Positions 1-7,595 of a DNA stretch of 11,060 bases are shown piece by piece (positions within the stretch are counted from its first letter, which is position 1; each line of letters starts with the position of its first letter). The notes under the pieces are model-generated. The model worked only from the letters and a program-made list of their open reading frames with translations, did no database searches and was not told the origin of the DNA. The position numbers and the translations under genes are program-made. The DNA lies in the NCBI GenBank assembly GCA_030037185.1, contig JASHRR010000870.1, positions 1-11,060 of the forward strand, given 5' to 3'. Source of the DNA: Xanthobacteraceae bacterium (GTDB taxonomy: Bacteria; Pseudomonadota; Alphaproteobacteria; Rhizobiales; Xanthobacteraceae).

Positions 1-143
1 TGCAATATGGCAGTCTCGACCTCCGCAAAATCGTGCATCTCCAGATAATGGCGAAGCGCCGTCATCACCCGCCGCCGCGCCCGCAGAAAAGGCTGGCGGT
101 CGGCATGAATGTCGGGCATCCACCACGGCGAGGGTTGCGACAT
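1..143 (-). CDS. epmA: EF-P beta-lysine ligase EpmA/GenX, N-terminal fragment
   Basis: The gene runs off the left edge; only the first 47 codons are visible, read from an ATG at 143 back to base 1. Seen: the peptide begins MSQPSPWWMPDIHADRQPFL and ends in FAEVETAIL. The WW-P-D-H-A-R-PFL opening and the F-EVET-IL segment (class II aminoacyl-tRNA synthetase motif 1 area) are typical of alphaproteobacterial GenX/PoxA/EpmA. Known: EpmA is a truncated lysyl-tRNA-synthetase homologue that attaches (R)-beta-lysine to the conserved lysine of elongation factor P. Context supports the call strongly, because efp itself is transcribed divergently 201 bases away. The ribosome site is weak (GGGGC, about 4 bases before ATG). 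The rest of the catalytic domain is outside the window, so activity cannot be judged. A lysyl-tRNA synthetase proper is less likely, as it would carry a long N-terminal OB domain before this motif. Confidence 0.82.
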   Translation of the reverse strand, partial: MSQPSPWWMPDIHADRQPFLRARRRVMTALRHYLEMHDFAEVETAIL

Positions 144-344
144 GGTGCCCCGCTGGTCAGCAATGGGACTTGCGCCGGTCATGATCGCACCACACGCTGA
201 AAATACTGGCGCCAGGGCACAAGATCAGTATGGTGCGGGCCACTGCCCTGCCTGCCCTCACTCGCGTGCGGCGGAGGAGGGCGGCGGGCAAATCGATCGC
301 CCCGGGTGGTCGCCCGGTTGGTCACCGTTCGAGGAATTGCATCC
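144..344. promoter_or_regulatory. Divergent promoter region between epmA and efp
   Basis: These 201 bases separate two divergent genes, so both promoters must lie here or in the neighbouring coding ends. The efp ribosome binding site is clear: GAGGA at 331-335, 9 bases before the GTG start at 345. I could not find a -35/-10 pair good enough to commit to on either strand. The region holds short open frames, but none has a ribosome site or a recognisable protein. Confidence 0.45.
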
Positions 345-911
345 GTGAAAGTCATCGCCAGTTCGCTTCGCAAAGGAAACATCGTCGATCTCGACGGCAA
401 GCTCTACGTGATCCTGACCGCGGAAAACATCCACCCCGGCAAGGGAACGCCGGTCACGCAGGTCGATATGCGACGGCTGAGCGACGGCGTGAAGTCCTCA
501 CTCCGCTATAAGACGACGGACCAGGTGGAACGCGCCCATGTGGAGGAACGCGAATTTCAGTTCCTTTACCAGGACGGCGACGGTTTTCATTTCATGAATA
601 TGGAACTGTACGATCAGATTGCCGTTTCGGGCGATGTCATCGGCGATCAATCCGTCTATCTTCAGCCGGAGATGAAGGTCCGACTGAGCGTCCACGAGGG
701 CGTCGCGGTCGGCATCGTGCTGCCGGCGCGGGCCACCCTCGAAGTGACAGAGACCGAACCCACCACCAAAGGCCAGACCGCGTCCTCCTCCTACAAGCCG
801 GCGGTGCTTTCGAACGGCGTGCGAACTTCCGTCCCGCCCCACATCACGACGGGCACCCGGATCGTGGTTTCGACCGAAGACGGTTCCTACCTGGAGCGGG
901 CCAAGGACTGA
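345..911 (+). CDS. efp: Elongation factor P
   Basis: EF-P binds ribosomes stalled at polyproline stretches, between the P and E sites, and stimulates peptide bond formation. The GTG at 345 gives 188 residues, the standard family length, and has GAGGA 9 bases upstream; the frame is open further upstream (to 306) but those residues do not fit the family. Three domains are visible: the N-terminal KOW-like domain (about 3-62) with loop PGKGTP, whose Lys33 matches the modified Lys34 of E. coli EF-P; a middle OB domain (about 66-125) with FHFMN; and a C-terminal OB domain (about 130-186) holding the family signature [20 protein letters not shown]. Since Lys33 is present and a beta-lysine ligase gene lies divergently next door, the protein is probably beta-lysylated. 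The lysine 2,3-aminomutase EpmB, which makes the beta-lysine, is not in the window. Confidence 0.97.
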   Translation: MKVIASSLRKGNIVDLDGKLYVILTAENIHPGKGTPVTQVDMRRLSDGVKSSLRYKTTDQVERAHVEEREFQFLYQDGDGFHFMNMELYDQIAVSGDVIGDQSVYLQPEMKVRLSVHEGVAVGIVLPARATLEVTETEPTTKGQTASSSYKPAVLSNGVRTSVPPHITTGTRIVVSTEDGSYLERAKD

Positions 912-1136
912 ACTTTTCGTGTCGCGCTCGCAGCGAGAGGCCCTGGGGTCGCCCCCTGCTGCGGCAGGCAGGGCGCGCCGGCAAGCCCCCAGGCAACGGG
1001 TCGTTGCGACCGCCTATCCTGCCATCCGTTGCGGCAAGCCTACAGTGCCGTCGTTGGTGACCGGGCAGGGGGCCAAGATGGCATCGCGGGTCAGCCCGAT
1101 GACCCGGCCGCTTTGGCTATCGGAGGGGAATCGCTC

Positions 1137-2762
1137 ATGCGCACGCTGCGTTTAGCATTCACACCGCGTTTCGTCCTGTATACGCTGAGTATCGCATTGG
1201 CGGTTGCGTTGTTGCTCACCACCCTCGCCGATCCGGCGGCGTTCGACATCGCAATCGTCCCATTGGCCATATCTACCGGGTTGACGGTCCTCGGTACCCA
1301 CGACCTCATCCAAACGCGCCATGCGGTGCTGCGGAACTATCCGATCTCGGCCCATCTGCGGTTTATGCTCGAAGAGATGCGGCCGGAGATGCGCCAGTAC
1401 TTTTTCGAAAGCGAGAAGGACGGCGCTCCGTTCAGCCGGGATAAGCGGGCGGTCGTTTATCAGCGCGCCAAGATGGTGCTCGACAAGCGTCCTTTCGGGA
1501 CGCAGTACGACGTTTATGCCGAGGGCTTCGAATGGGTCCACCACTCGATTGTGCCGCGGCCGCTGGCGGCCGCCCCGTTCCGCGTCACGATCGGCGGTCC
1601 GCAGTGCCAGCGGCCTTACGATGCATCGATCTTCAACATCTCGGCGATGAGCTTCGGCGCTTTAAGCCCAAACGCCATTCGCGCCCTTAACAAGGGCGCC
1701 AAGGCCGGCAATTTCGCCCACGACACCGGCGAGGGCGGCCTGTCCCCCTATCACCGCGAAAACGGCGGCGACATTATCTGGGAAATCGGTTCGGGATACT
1801 TCGGCGCCCGCAATCCCGACGGCACCTTCTCGCCGGAACGGTTTGCTGATACCGCTGCGCTCGATCAGGTCAAGATGGTCGAGTTGAAGCTCAGCCAGGG
1901 CGCCAAGCCGGGCCACGGCGGCGTGTTACCGGCCGCTAAGGTTTCCGAGGAGATTGCGCGCATTCGCGGCATCCCGATCGGCCAGGACTGCATTTCTCCG
2001 TCGAGCCATTCGAGTTTTTCCACGCCGATCGGCATGATGCAATTCATCGGTGAGATGCGCCGCCTCGCGGGCGGCAAGCCGACCGGATTCAAGCTTTGCG
2101 TCGGCCATCCATGGGAATTCCTCGCGCTGTGCAAGGCAATGCTCAACACCGGCATTTACCCGGATTTTATTGTGATCGACGGCAAGGAGGGAGGCACCGG
2201 TGCGGCACCCCTCGAGTTCATCGACCATCTCGGTATGCCGCTGCGGGAGGGCCTCAACTTCGTTCACAATGCCCTCATTGGAATCAATGCCCGGGAACGC
2301 GTAAGGCTGGGCGCCAGCGGCAAGGTCGTTTCCGCCTTCGATGTCGCCCGCGCCATGGCGCTCGGGGCGGATTGGTGCAATGCGGCACGCGGATTCATGT
2401 TTGCACTCGGCTGTCTCCAGTCGCAAAGCTGCCATACCGACACTTGTCCGGTCGGCATCGCCACTCAGGATCCGGCCCGCCAACGCGCCCTGGTGGTCGG
2501 CGACAAATGGGTGCGGGTGAAGAACTTCCACGCCGCGACGCTTCAGGCAGTCGCGGAACTGGTGGCCGCCGCCGGCCTCGATCATCCGAACGAATTTGCG
2601 CCGGTGCATTTCTCCCGCCGCGTGTCGCCGCGCGAGGTCGAGACCTTTGCGAAGCTCTATCCTGCCCTGCGCCCCGGCGAACTACTGGATGGCACCGACG
2701 ATCCGCGCTTCCGCGAGGCGTGGAAAATAGCGAGCGCCGGAAGCTTCCGGCCGGCGATGTAG
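1137..2762 (+). CDS. Membrane-anchored FMN-binding glutamate synthase family protein
   Basis: A 541-residue protein related to the synthase domain of glutamate synthase (GltB-like, and B. subtilis YerD). Start: ATG 1137 with GGAGGGG at 1122-1128, 8 bases upstream; in-frame codons further left look non-coding. Seen: two hydrophobic segments near the N-terminus (about 11-30 and 36-53) that should anchor it to the inner membrane. The FMN/TIM-barrel domain then covers about 150-480, with SQGAKPGHGG at 253-262, DGKEGGTGAAP at 348-358, and cysteines 426, 432 and 437 in the C-x5-C-x4-C spacing of the glutamate synthase [3Fe-4S] cluster. The glutaminase (GATase) domain of true GltB is absent, so it cannot make ammonia from glutamine itself. 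The physiological reaction of such stand-alone proteins is uncertain. It lies 225 bases after efp and probably has its own promoter; an operon with efp is not supported. Confidence 0.88.
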   Translation: MRTLRLAFTPRFVLYTLSIALAVALLLTTLADPAAFDIAIVPLAISTGLTVLGTHDLIQTRHAVLRNYPISAHLRFMLEEMRPEMRQYFFESEKDGAPFSRDKRAVVYQRAKMVLDKRPFGTQYDVYAEGFEWVHHSIVPRPLAAAPFRVTIGGPQCQRPYDASIFNISAMSFGALSPNAIRALNKGAKAGNFAHDTGEGGLSPYHRENGGDIIWEIGSGYFGARNPDGTFSPERFADTAALDQVKMVELKLSQGAKPGHGGVLPAAKVSEEIARIRGIPIGQDCISPSSHSSFSTPIGMMQFIGEMRRLAGGKPTGFKLCVGHPWEFLALCKAMLNTGIYPDFIVIDGKEGGTGAAPLEFIDHLGMPLREGLNFVHNALIGINARERVRLGASGKVVSAFDVARAMALGADWCNAARGFMFALGCLQSQSCHTDTCPVGIATQDPARQRALVVGDKWVRVKNFHAATLQAVAELVAAAGLDHPNEFAPVHFSRRVSPREVETFAKLYPALRPGELLDGTDDPRFREAWKIASAGSFRPAM

Positions 2763-2782
2763 TCGCTGCGGCCAACCCGAAG

Positions 2783-2807
2783 GGATCGCAGCATTTGAGA
2801 GCGATCC
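2783..2807. terminator. Possible terminator hairpin after the glutamate-synthase-like gene
   Basis: A perfect 7-bp stem (GGATCGC 2783-2789 with GCGATCC 2801-2807) around an 11-base loop lies 20 bases past the stop codon. It is followed only by TTGT rather than a T-run, so intrinsic termination is a weak inference. Confidence 0.35.
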
Positions 2808-2853
2808 TTGTCGTCGCCCTGGTGGCGGACGTGCAAACCTCAACTCAAGGTGA

Positions 2854-2881
2854 CCCGCCGGCCGATTCCCGGCAGGGCGGG
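2854..2881. terminator. GC-rich hairpin between convergent genes, possible bidirectional terminator
   Basis: CCCGCC (2854-2859) pairs perfectly with GGCGGG (2876-2881). Inside it, GCC (2861-2863) can pair with GGC (2871-2873). It sits in the 156-base gap between two convergent genes, 37 bases beyond the nadX stop. There is no T-run on either strand, so it may simply be a stable structured spacer. Confidence 0.3.
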
Positions 2882-2918
2882 CGATGCTACGGCGGTGCCC
2901 GCTATTGAAAAAAGTTCG

Positions 2919-3725
2919 TTACGTCCCCACCCGCATTGGAGCGTTAAGCTTGCGCAGCGCGGCGATGACAGACAGCGCCGTGATGCGCCCGGTCCTCGGA
3001 TTATCCGACGGAATATTTTCAATCGAAAAGGAAAACCGCGCCGAATCTGAATCGACTTCGATGGTATGACAGTTTCGCGTCACCGCGGGATCGGCCCATA
3101 TCTCGATCGTCGTGCGGTCGGGGCCGATGCCGGCGAGCGAGAGGGCTGCCGCCACGTTGACGTTCTCCGGAAAGCCGGCAGCAGCCTCGCCGGCTGTGCC
3201 GGCGAAAACGCATTTGGCAGCGCTGAGCCCTTCAACCGAGATGCCGTTCTTGACGAGGTAAGCGGCGCCCGCAAGGCCGCGTGGCGGCTTGCGGGTGACC
3301 ATGCGGACTGAATGAATGACGCCTTCGGCCGCTGCCGCAACCGCGTCGAGGCCGAGCAGCGCGCCGGTCGGCACAATGATCTGGCTGCCGTGCTTGCGCG
3401 CGAGATCAATCAAATGGGGCCGCGGCAGCAGGGCGCCGGCGCTGAGCACCATGACCTGCTTGCCGGCCATCAGCATCGGCGTGCAAATGCTCTCGAGAGC
3501 CTCGCCTGGCGCGCATTCGACCGCGAGATCGGCGTAGTGGGGAAATTCGGCAAGCTTTACAAGTGGACAGGCAATCTTCGCCGCATCGAGCCACGCGTTC
3601 GCCTTGGCGACATCGCGCGCCGCCGCGCAGGCGAGCGAAAGCCCAGGCAGGCCGTCTGCCAGCCGCCGCACGACGGCACGCCCAATAGCGCCGAGACCCG
3701 CGATGGCGACCCTGGTTTCGTTCAT
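2919..3725 (-). CDS. nadX: L-aspartate dehydrogenase (NadX family)
   Basis: 268 residues, close to the usual length of bacterial aspartate dehydrogenases. Known: the family oxidises L-aspartate to iminoaspartate with NAD(P)+, either feeding quinolinate and NAD synthesis or serving aspartate breakdown. Seen: a Rossmann start VAIAGLGAIGRAVV with GxGxxG at 10-15; CAPGEA at 71-76; the family segment FPENVNVAAALSLAGIG at 185-201; and NCHTIEVDSDSARF, where His220 matches the catalytic histidine. IENIPSDNPRTG (236-247) is the usual C-terminal signature. Start: ATG 3725 with GGGGGAG just upstream; the frame is open 61 codons further but that part shows no homology. It diverges from the transporter/hydrolase unit, and no nadA or nadC is nearby, so a catabolic role tied to that unit is a reasonable inference. 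Other dinucleotide-dependent enzymes are less likely given the C-terminal domain. Confidence 0.85.
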   Translation of the reverse strand: MNETRVAIAGLGAIGRAVVRRLADGLPGLSLACAAARDVAKANAWLDAAKIACPLVKLAEFPHYADLAVECAPGEALESICTPMLMAGKQVMVLSAGALLPRPHLIDLARKHGSQIIVPTGALLGLDAVAAAAEGVIHSVRMVTRKPPRGLAGAAYLVKNGISVEGLSAAKCVFAGTAGEAAAGFPENVNVAAALSLAGIGPDRTTIEIWADPAVTRNCHTIEVDSDSARFSFSIENIPSDNPRTGRITALSVIAALRKLNAPMRVGT

Positions 3726-4231
3726 AACGCTCCCCCGTCCATGCTGGTTATAGCCTAGCGCAGGCAGCGATAGCGAGCGATCGCCCGCTTGCGGGCAAAG
3801 CGCTGCCGAGTCGCGAATTAACCCGGAGCGGATCTCGGTCAGCGTCATTCTCCCCGCGCTTGTCAAGCAGTGCAAGATCTGGTGGGGCGGCATGAGCGGG
3901 CTCGGCACCGGGCGGCGGTTCGCTCGCTCGTTCGCCCTTGCGGTTATCAGTTTTTCCGGCGCAGCAAGTAAAAAATTGAGCGCTCGATCTCATCGATGTC
4001 GTGCGTATTTGCCGTGCGGCGGGTCGCGCCCTGCTCACAGTGAGCCGTCGCCAACGCGGGGGTTGGCCGCGAGCAGCGCGGATACCGTCATCTGCCCGCT
4101 GCCGTTTGCCTGGCGGCAGCATTCGCATGTGGCCTCCTAGCGGCCGGCCAGACGGGGAGCAATGCGGCACGTCCAACTTGACCTGTCACCCTGATTTGCC
4201 CGATGGTGCCGACAGTTCCGGGAGGAAAAGC
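3726..4231. promoter_or_regulatory. Divergent control region between nadX and the Bug/hydrolase/dctA unit
   Basis: 506 bases without a recognisable gene. Two short perfect palindromes could be operators: CTTGTCAAG at 3859-3867 and GCTCACAGTGAGC at 4033-4045. A possible sigma-70-like promoter for the plus-strand unit is TTGACC (4178-4183) with GATGGT 18 bases later (4202-4207), which would give a short leader before the ATG at 4232. The strong ribosome site GGAGG (4221-4225) lies 6 bases before that ATG, and GGGGGAG precedes nadX. I looked for the sigma-54 signature that often precedes rhizobial dctA and found no properly spaced GG/GC pair. Open frames on both strands here show no ribosome site or family resemblance. 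Confidence 0.4.
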
Positions 4232-5215
4232 ATGCGCAAGATGTTGAGTTTCATCACCGCGCTCGCAATCTGCCTTGTGGGCCTGACGGTCGCCGCTTCG
4301 GCGCAGACCTATCCGAACCGGCCGATTACCATGGTTATTCCGTTCGCGGCCGGCGGCCCCACCGACGTCTTGGGGCGACTCGTCGGTCAGCGGATGGCAG
4401 AGGTGCTCGGGCAGCAGATCATCATTGAGAATGTCGGCGGGGCCGGCGGGATGACGGGGACGCTGCGTGTCGCCCAGGCGCCGCCCGACGGCTACAACAT
4501 CGTTCTTGGCACTGTGGGCACGCATGCCCAGAACCAGACCCTCTACAAGAGGCCGCTCTATAATGCGGCGGCCGACTTCACTCCGGTGGCGCTGATCGCC
4601 GAAATCCCGACGGTGCTAATCACCCGCAAGGATTTGCCGGTCAGCAATCTCCAGGAATTCGTCGCGTACGCCAAGAAAAACCAGAACAAGATGAGCTTCG
4701 GCTCGGCCGGCGCCGGCTCGGCCACCCATCTCGCCTGCGTGGTGCTGGACGTCGTCATGGGAACGCACGTCACTCATGTGCCTTATCGCGGCACTGGACC
4801 CGCCATGCAAGATCTTCAAGCCGGCCGCATCGATTATCTTTGCGACATCGTCACCACCGCCAAGGCGCAGATCGACGGCGGCACCGTGAAGGCAATCGCG
4901 CTGATGAACAAGACGCGCTCGCCGGCGCTGCCGCATGTGCCGACCACGCTGGAACAGGGCGTTGCCAATGCCGAAGCCTATACGTGGAACGCGATCTTCC
5001 TGCCCAAGAACACGCCGGATGCAATCGTCAAGAAGCTCAACGAGGCTACCTTGCAGGCGATGCACAGCGCACTGGTGAAGGACCGCCTCGAAGGGCTGGG
5101 CGCCCAGATTGTGCCCGACGATCGCGCCACCCCGGCCTATCTGGGGAATTTCGTGAAAAGCGAAATCGAGAAATGGGCCGGCCCGATCAAGACTAGCGGC
5201 GCAACGGCCGATTGA
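4232..5215 (+). CDS. Bug-family periplasmic solute-binding protein (tripartite tricarboxylate transporter type)
   Basis: 327 residues, standard for Bug/TctC receptors, which bind small carboxylates such as citrate, glutamate or aspartate in the periplasm and hand them to TctA/TctB permeases. Seen: a signal peptide with charged start MRK, hydrophobic core about 5-20 and cleavage after ASA (24/25). The mature start YPNRPITMVIPFAAGGPTD carries the family's ligand-loop motif. GGAGG at 69-73 and PPDGY at 84-88 follow, then the second-lobe segment HVPYRGTGPA. Start: ATG 4232 with GGAGG 6 bases upstream; 77 open codons before it lack homology and would bury the signal peptide. No tctA or tctB is in the window, so it is an orphan receptor here, either using a permease elsewhere or acting as a sensor. 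The ligand cannot be read from sequence; the neighbours hint at a dicarboxylate or other small acid. Only 47 bases separate it from the hydrolase start. Confidence 0.92.
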   Translation: MRKMLSFITALAICLVGLTVAASAQTYPNRPITMVIPFAAGGPTDVLGRLVGQRMAEVLGQQIIIENVGGAGGMTGTLRVAQAPPDGYNIVLGTVGTHAQNQTLYKRPLYNAAADFTPVALIAEIPTVLITRKDLPVSNLQEFVAYAKKNQNKMSFGSAGAGSATHLACVVLDVVMGTHVTHVPYRGTGPAMQDLQAGRIDYLCDIVTTAKAQIDGGTVKAIALMNKTRSPALPHVPTTLEQGVANAEAYTWNAIFLPKNTPDAIVKKLNEATLQAMHSALVKDRLEGLGAQIVPDDRATPAYLGNFVKSEIEKWAGPIKTSGATAD

Positions 5216-5262
5216 TGCGGAAGATTGACGATAAAGGCGTCTGCCACTGACATGTGACGGAT

Positions 5263-6144
5263 ATGTTCGAAAACTTCAGCCGCCGCGAGATCGCCACCAG
5301 CGGGGCCCGCATCGTTACGGTTCACGGCGGCAGCGGTCCGCCGCTGTTGCTGTTGCACGGCAATCCGTTCACGCATGCGAGCTGGCACAAATTCGCGCCG
5401 CGGCTCGCCGAGGAATTCACCGTTGTATGCACCGACCTGCGGGGTTACGGGGATTCCGAAAAACCGCCGGGCGGCGACGATCACGCCGCTTATTCGTTTC
5501 GAGCCATGGCCCAGGACCAGGTCGAGGTGATGGCGGCGCTCGGCTTCGATCGCTTCATGGCAGCCGGTCATAACCGCGGTGGAAGGGTGCTGCACCGCAT
5601 GGCGCTCGATCATCCCGACAAGGTCGCACGCGCCGCCATCCTCGACATCGTTCCCCAGCATCATCTGTTCAACCACATCACCCGCGAATGGGGAAAGGCT
5701 TCATATCACTGGTTCTTCATGATCCAGCCGTTTGATCTGCCGGAGCGGTTGATGAGCGCCGATCCGGACTATTTCATCACCCGCAAGCTCGCCAAAACCG
5801 AAAAGGGCTTGAGCTTTTTCGGGGAAGAGGCGCTCGGCGAGTACATGCGCTGCTTCCGCAACCCCGCCACCATCCACGCCATGTGCGAGGATTATCGCGC
5901 CACCTTCGGAGTGGATTTCGACATGGATACCGCAGATTTTGCCGTCGGAGCCAAGATCGAGTGCCCAGCCTTGCTGCTGTGGGGGGCGGGCGGGGCGGTC
6001 GGGCGCAATCACCAGCCGGCCGAAGTGTGGCGCAACTACGCGTCCGACATTCGCGGCGCGACCGCGCTGCCCTGCGGCCACTACCTTTCCGAAGAGGCGC
6101 CCGATGAGACCTATCGCGAGCTGCGCGCTTTTTTCAAGGATTGA
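5263..6144 (+). CDS. Alpha/beta hydrolase, fluoroacetate dehalogenase family, with Asn at the nucleophile position
   Basis: 293 residues from ATG 5263; a GTG at 5254 would add three residues. Neither start has a good ribosome site, but MFE-F is the usual family start. Known: haloacetate dehalogenases (FAcD of Burkholderia FA1 and Rhodopseudomonas palustris) use an Asp nucleophile, a His/Asp pair, two Arg for the carboxylate and a His-Trp-Tyr halide pocket. Seen: oxyanion strand LLLLHGNP at 28-35; DLRGYGDS at 58-65; GHNRGGR at 102-108; Asp128; Tyr-His-Trp at 148-150; CEDYR at 208-212 with Tyr211; and GHYLSEEAP with His273. All pocket positions match, but residue 104 (codon AAC, 5572-5574) is Asn where the family has catalytic Asp (GHDRG). 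It may therefore not dehalogenate as encoded, may recover by deamidation, or may do another job. It overlaps nothing and lies 3 bases before dctA. Confidence 0.88.
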   Translation: MFENFSRREIATSGARIVTVHGGSGPPLLLLHGNPFTHASWHKFAPRLAEEFTVVCTDLRGYGDSEKPPGGDDHAAYSFRAMAQDQVEVMAALGFDRFMAAGHNRGGRVLHRMALDHPDKVARAAILDIVPQHHLFNHITREWGKASYHWFFMIQPFDLPERLMSADPDYFITRKLAKTEKGLSFFGEEALGEYMRCFRNPATIHAMCEDYRATFGVDFDMDTADFAVGAKIECPALLLWGAGGAVGRNHQPAEVWRNYASDIRGATALPCGHYLSEEAPDETYRELRAFFKD

Positions 6145-6147
6145 CCC

Positions 6148-7476
6148 ATGGACGCCACAACGCCTGCTCGGGCTCCCACCCCGGCCACCCATCGTCCCTG
6201 GTATACAATACTTTATATCCAGGTGCTGATCGCGATCGCGATTGGTGTCCTGGTCGGATATTTTTTCCCCGATGCCGGCAAGGCAATGAAGCCGCTCGGC
6301 GACGCCTTCATTGCGCTGATCCGAATGATGATCGCGCCGCTTATTTTCTGCACAGTCGTGCACGGCATCGCCTCGATGAGCGATCTGAAGAAGGTCGGGC
6401 GAATCGGCGTGAAGACTCTGCTGTATTTCGAGGCGGTGTCGACCTTCGCGCTGGCGATCGGCCTGATCATCGGCGAACTGGCGCATCCGGGCAGCGGCTT
6501 CAACATCGATGCCGCTGCGATCGATCCAAAAGCCGTTTCCACCTATGTGACGCGCGCCAAAGACGACAGTCTGGTCGGGCACCTGATGGCGATCATACCG
6601 GACTCGTTTTTCGATGCGCTTGCGCACGGCGACCTGCTGCAGGTCCTGCTCGTCTCGATATTGTCGGGCTTTTCCATCTCGCTGATGGGCACGGCCGGCG
6701 AACAAATCGCCGGCGCGATCGACCAGGCCGCGCGGGTGTTCTTCGGCATCATCCGGATCATCGTGCGGGTCGCGCCGATCGGCGCGTTCGGCGCGATGGC
6801 ATTCACCATCGGCGCCTACGGCCTCGGCTCGCTGGTCAACCTTGGCGCGCTCATCGCGACGTTCTACGCCACATCATTGCTGTTCATCCTTATCGTGCTC
6901 GGCACTATCGCCCGCCTCAGCGGCTTCTCGATCGTGCGCTTCATCGGCTACATCAAGGACGAGCTTCTGATCGTGCTTGGCACCAGTTCGTCCGAAACGG
7001 TGCTGCCCCACATGATGCAGAAAATGGAGAACCTTGGCGCCTCCAAATCGGTGGTCGGCCTGGTGATCCCAACCGGCTACAGCTTCAACCTCGACGGCAC
7101 CAACATCTACATGACGTTGGCGACGCTGTTCCTTGCCCAGGCGACCAACACGCCGCTGACGTTCGGCCAGGAGCTTGGCGTCCTCCTCATCGCCATCATC
7201 ACCTCCAAAGGTGCCTCAGGCGTGACAGGCGCCGGCTTCGTGACGCTCGCCGCGACGCTCGCGATCGTGCCGGATATTCCGATCCAGTCGCTGGCGATCC
7301 TGCTCGGCATCGACAAGTTCATGAGCGAATGCCGCGCTCTGACCAACCTCGTCGGCAACGGCGTCGCCACCGTGGTGATCAGCCGTTGGGAGGGCGAGCT
7401 TGACGCCGACAAGCTGCGCGCCGCCATGGCGCATCCGGTCACCGTCGGCGAGGAGCTGGAGGCGCAGCCGGTGTGA
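6148..7476 (+). CDS. dctA: DctA-type C4-dicarboxylate/proton (or cation) symporter
   Basis: 442 residues of the glutamate/aspartate/dicarboxylate symporter family (DAACS), the usual length for DctA. It should import succinate, fumarate, malate and possibly aspartate across the inner membrane. Seen: multiple hydrophobic segments from about residue 20; first re-entrant hairpin with GTSSSE (278-283); the broken helix [13 protein letters not shown] (310-322), matching the NMDGT motif; second hairpin [11 protein letters not shown] (353-363); and the last helix with [21 protein letters not shown] (starting at 390), nearly identical in pattern to E. coli Dct[15 protein letters not shown]. Start: ATG 6148, AAGGA at 6136-6140, 7 bases upstream. 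Only 3 bases separate it from the hydrolase stop, so the two are probably translationally coupled. No dctB/dctD pair is in the window, so it may be controlled with the hydrolase rather than by the classical two-component system. Confidence 0.92.
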   Translation: MDATTPARAPTPATHRPWYTILYIQVLIAIAIGVLVGYFFPDAGKAMKPLGDAFIALIRMMIAPLIFCTVVHGIASMSDLKKVGRIGVKTLLYFEAVSTFALAIGLIIGELAHPGSGFNIDAAAIDPKAVSTYVTRAKDDSLVGHLMAIIPDSFFDALAHGDLLQVLLVSILSGFSISLMGTAGEQIAGAIDQAARVFFGIIRIIVRVAPIGAFGAMAFTIGAYGLGSLVNLGALIATFYATSLLFILIVLGTIARLSGFSIVRFIGYIKDELLIVLGTSSSETVLPHMMQKMENLGASKSVVGLVIPTGYSFNLDGTNIYMTLATLFLAQATNTPLTFGQELGVLLIAIITSKGASGVTGAGFVTLAATLAIVPDIPIQSLAILLGIDKFMSECRALTNLVGNGVATVVISRWEGELDADKLRAAMAHPVTVGEELEAQPV

Positions 7477-7484
7477 CGTCGCGA

Positions 7485-7506
7485 CCGACCGTTCGGTCCC
7501 GGTCGG
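7485..7506 (+). terminator. Possible terminator hairpin after dctA
   Basis: CCGACC (7485-7490) pairs with GGTCGG (7501-7506) around a 10-base loop, starting 9 bases after the dctA stop. The sequence then reads AGCCTTGTCG, with no real T-run. Its placement suits the end of the Bug/hydrolase/dctA unit, but strength is uncertain. Confidence 0.38.
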
Positions 7507-7595
7507 AGCCTTGTCGTGCCAAGGCGAACCTATGCGGGAAAGCGCGCTGTTAGCCAAATTTATCGGGTAGGGCGATGGCGCCAATCGGGCTGCGA

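Noticed and set aside
955..968. Hairpin CCTGC-TGCG-GCAGG after efp as a terminator
   Set aside because: Only 5 bp and no T-run follows; it could occur by chance in DNA of this GC content.
919..1155. Open frame of 78 codons between efp and the glutamate-synthase-like gene
   Set aside because: No ribosome site, Arg/Pro/Ala-rich out-of-frame composition, and it overlaps the well-supported start at 1137.
2908..2921. T-run just after the nadX stop as an intrinsic terminator
   Set aside because: Six T residues occur on the minus strand, but no stem of useful length precedes them.
3748..4176. 142-codon minus-strand frame in the nadX-bug spacer
   Set aside because: Lacks a ribosome site and any family feature, and is skewed to Arg/Pro like other chance frames here.
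4163..4184. Sigma-54 promoter upstream of the Bug gene
   Set aside because: GG at 4166-4167 is followed after 10 bases by TT rather than GC, so the essential -12 element is missing.
5701..6705. 334-codon minus-strand frame opposite the hydrolase and dctA
   Set aside because: It is the antisense shadow of two strongly supported plus-strand genes; the His/Asp/Arg/Gln-rich composition is typical of such shadows.
6141..7403. 420-codon plus-strand frame overlapping dctA
   Set aside because: Same region in another frame; Arg- and His-rich with no membrane segments, while the dctA frame has all family motifs.
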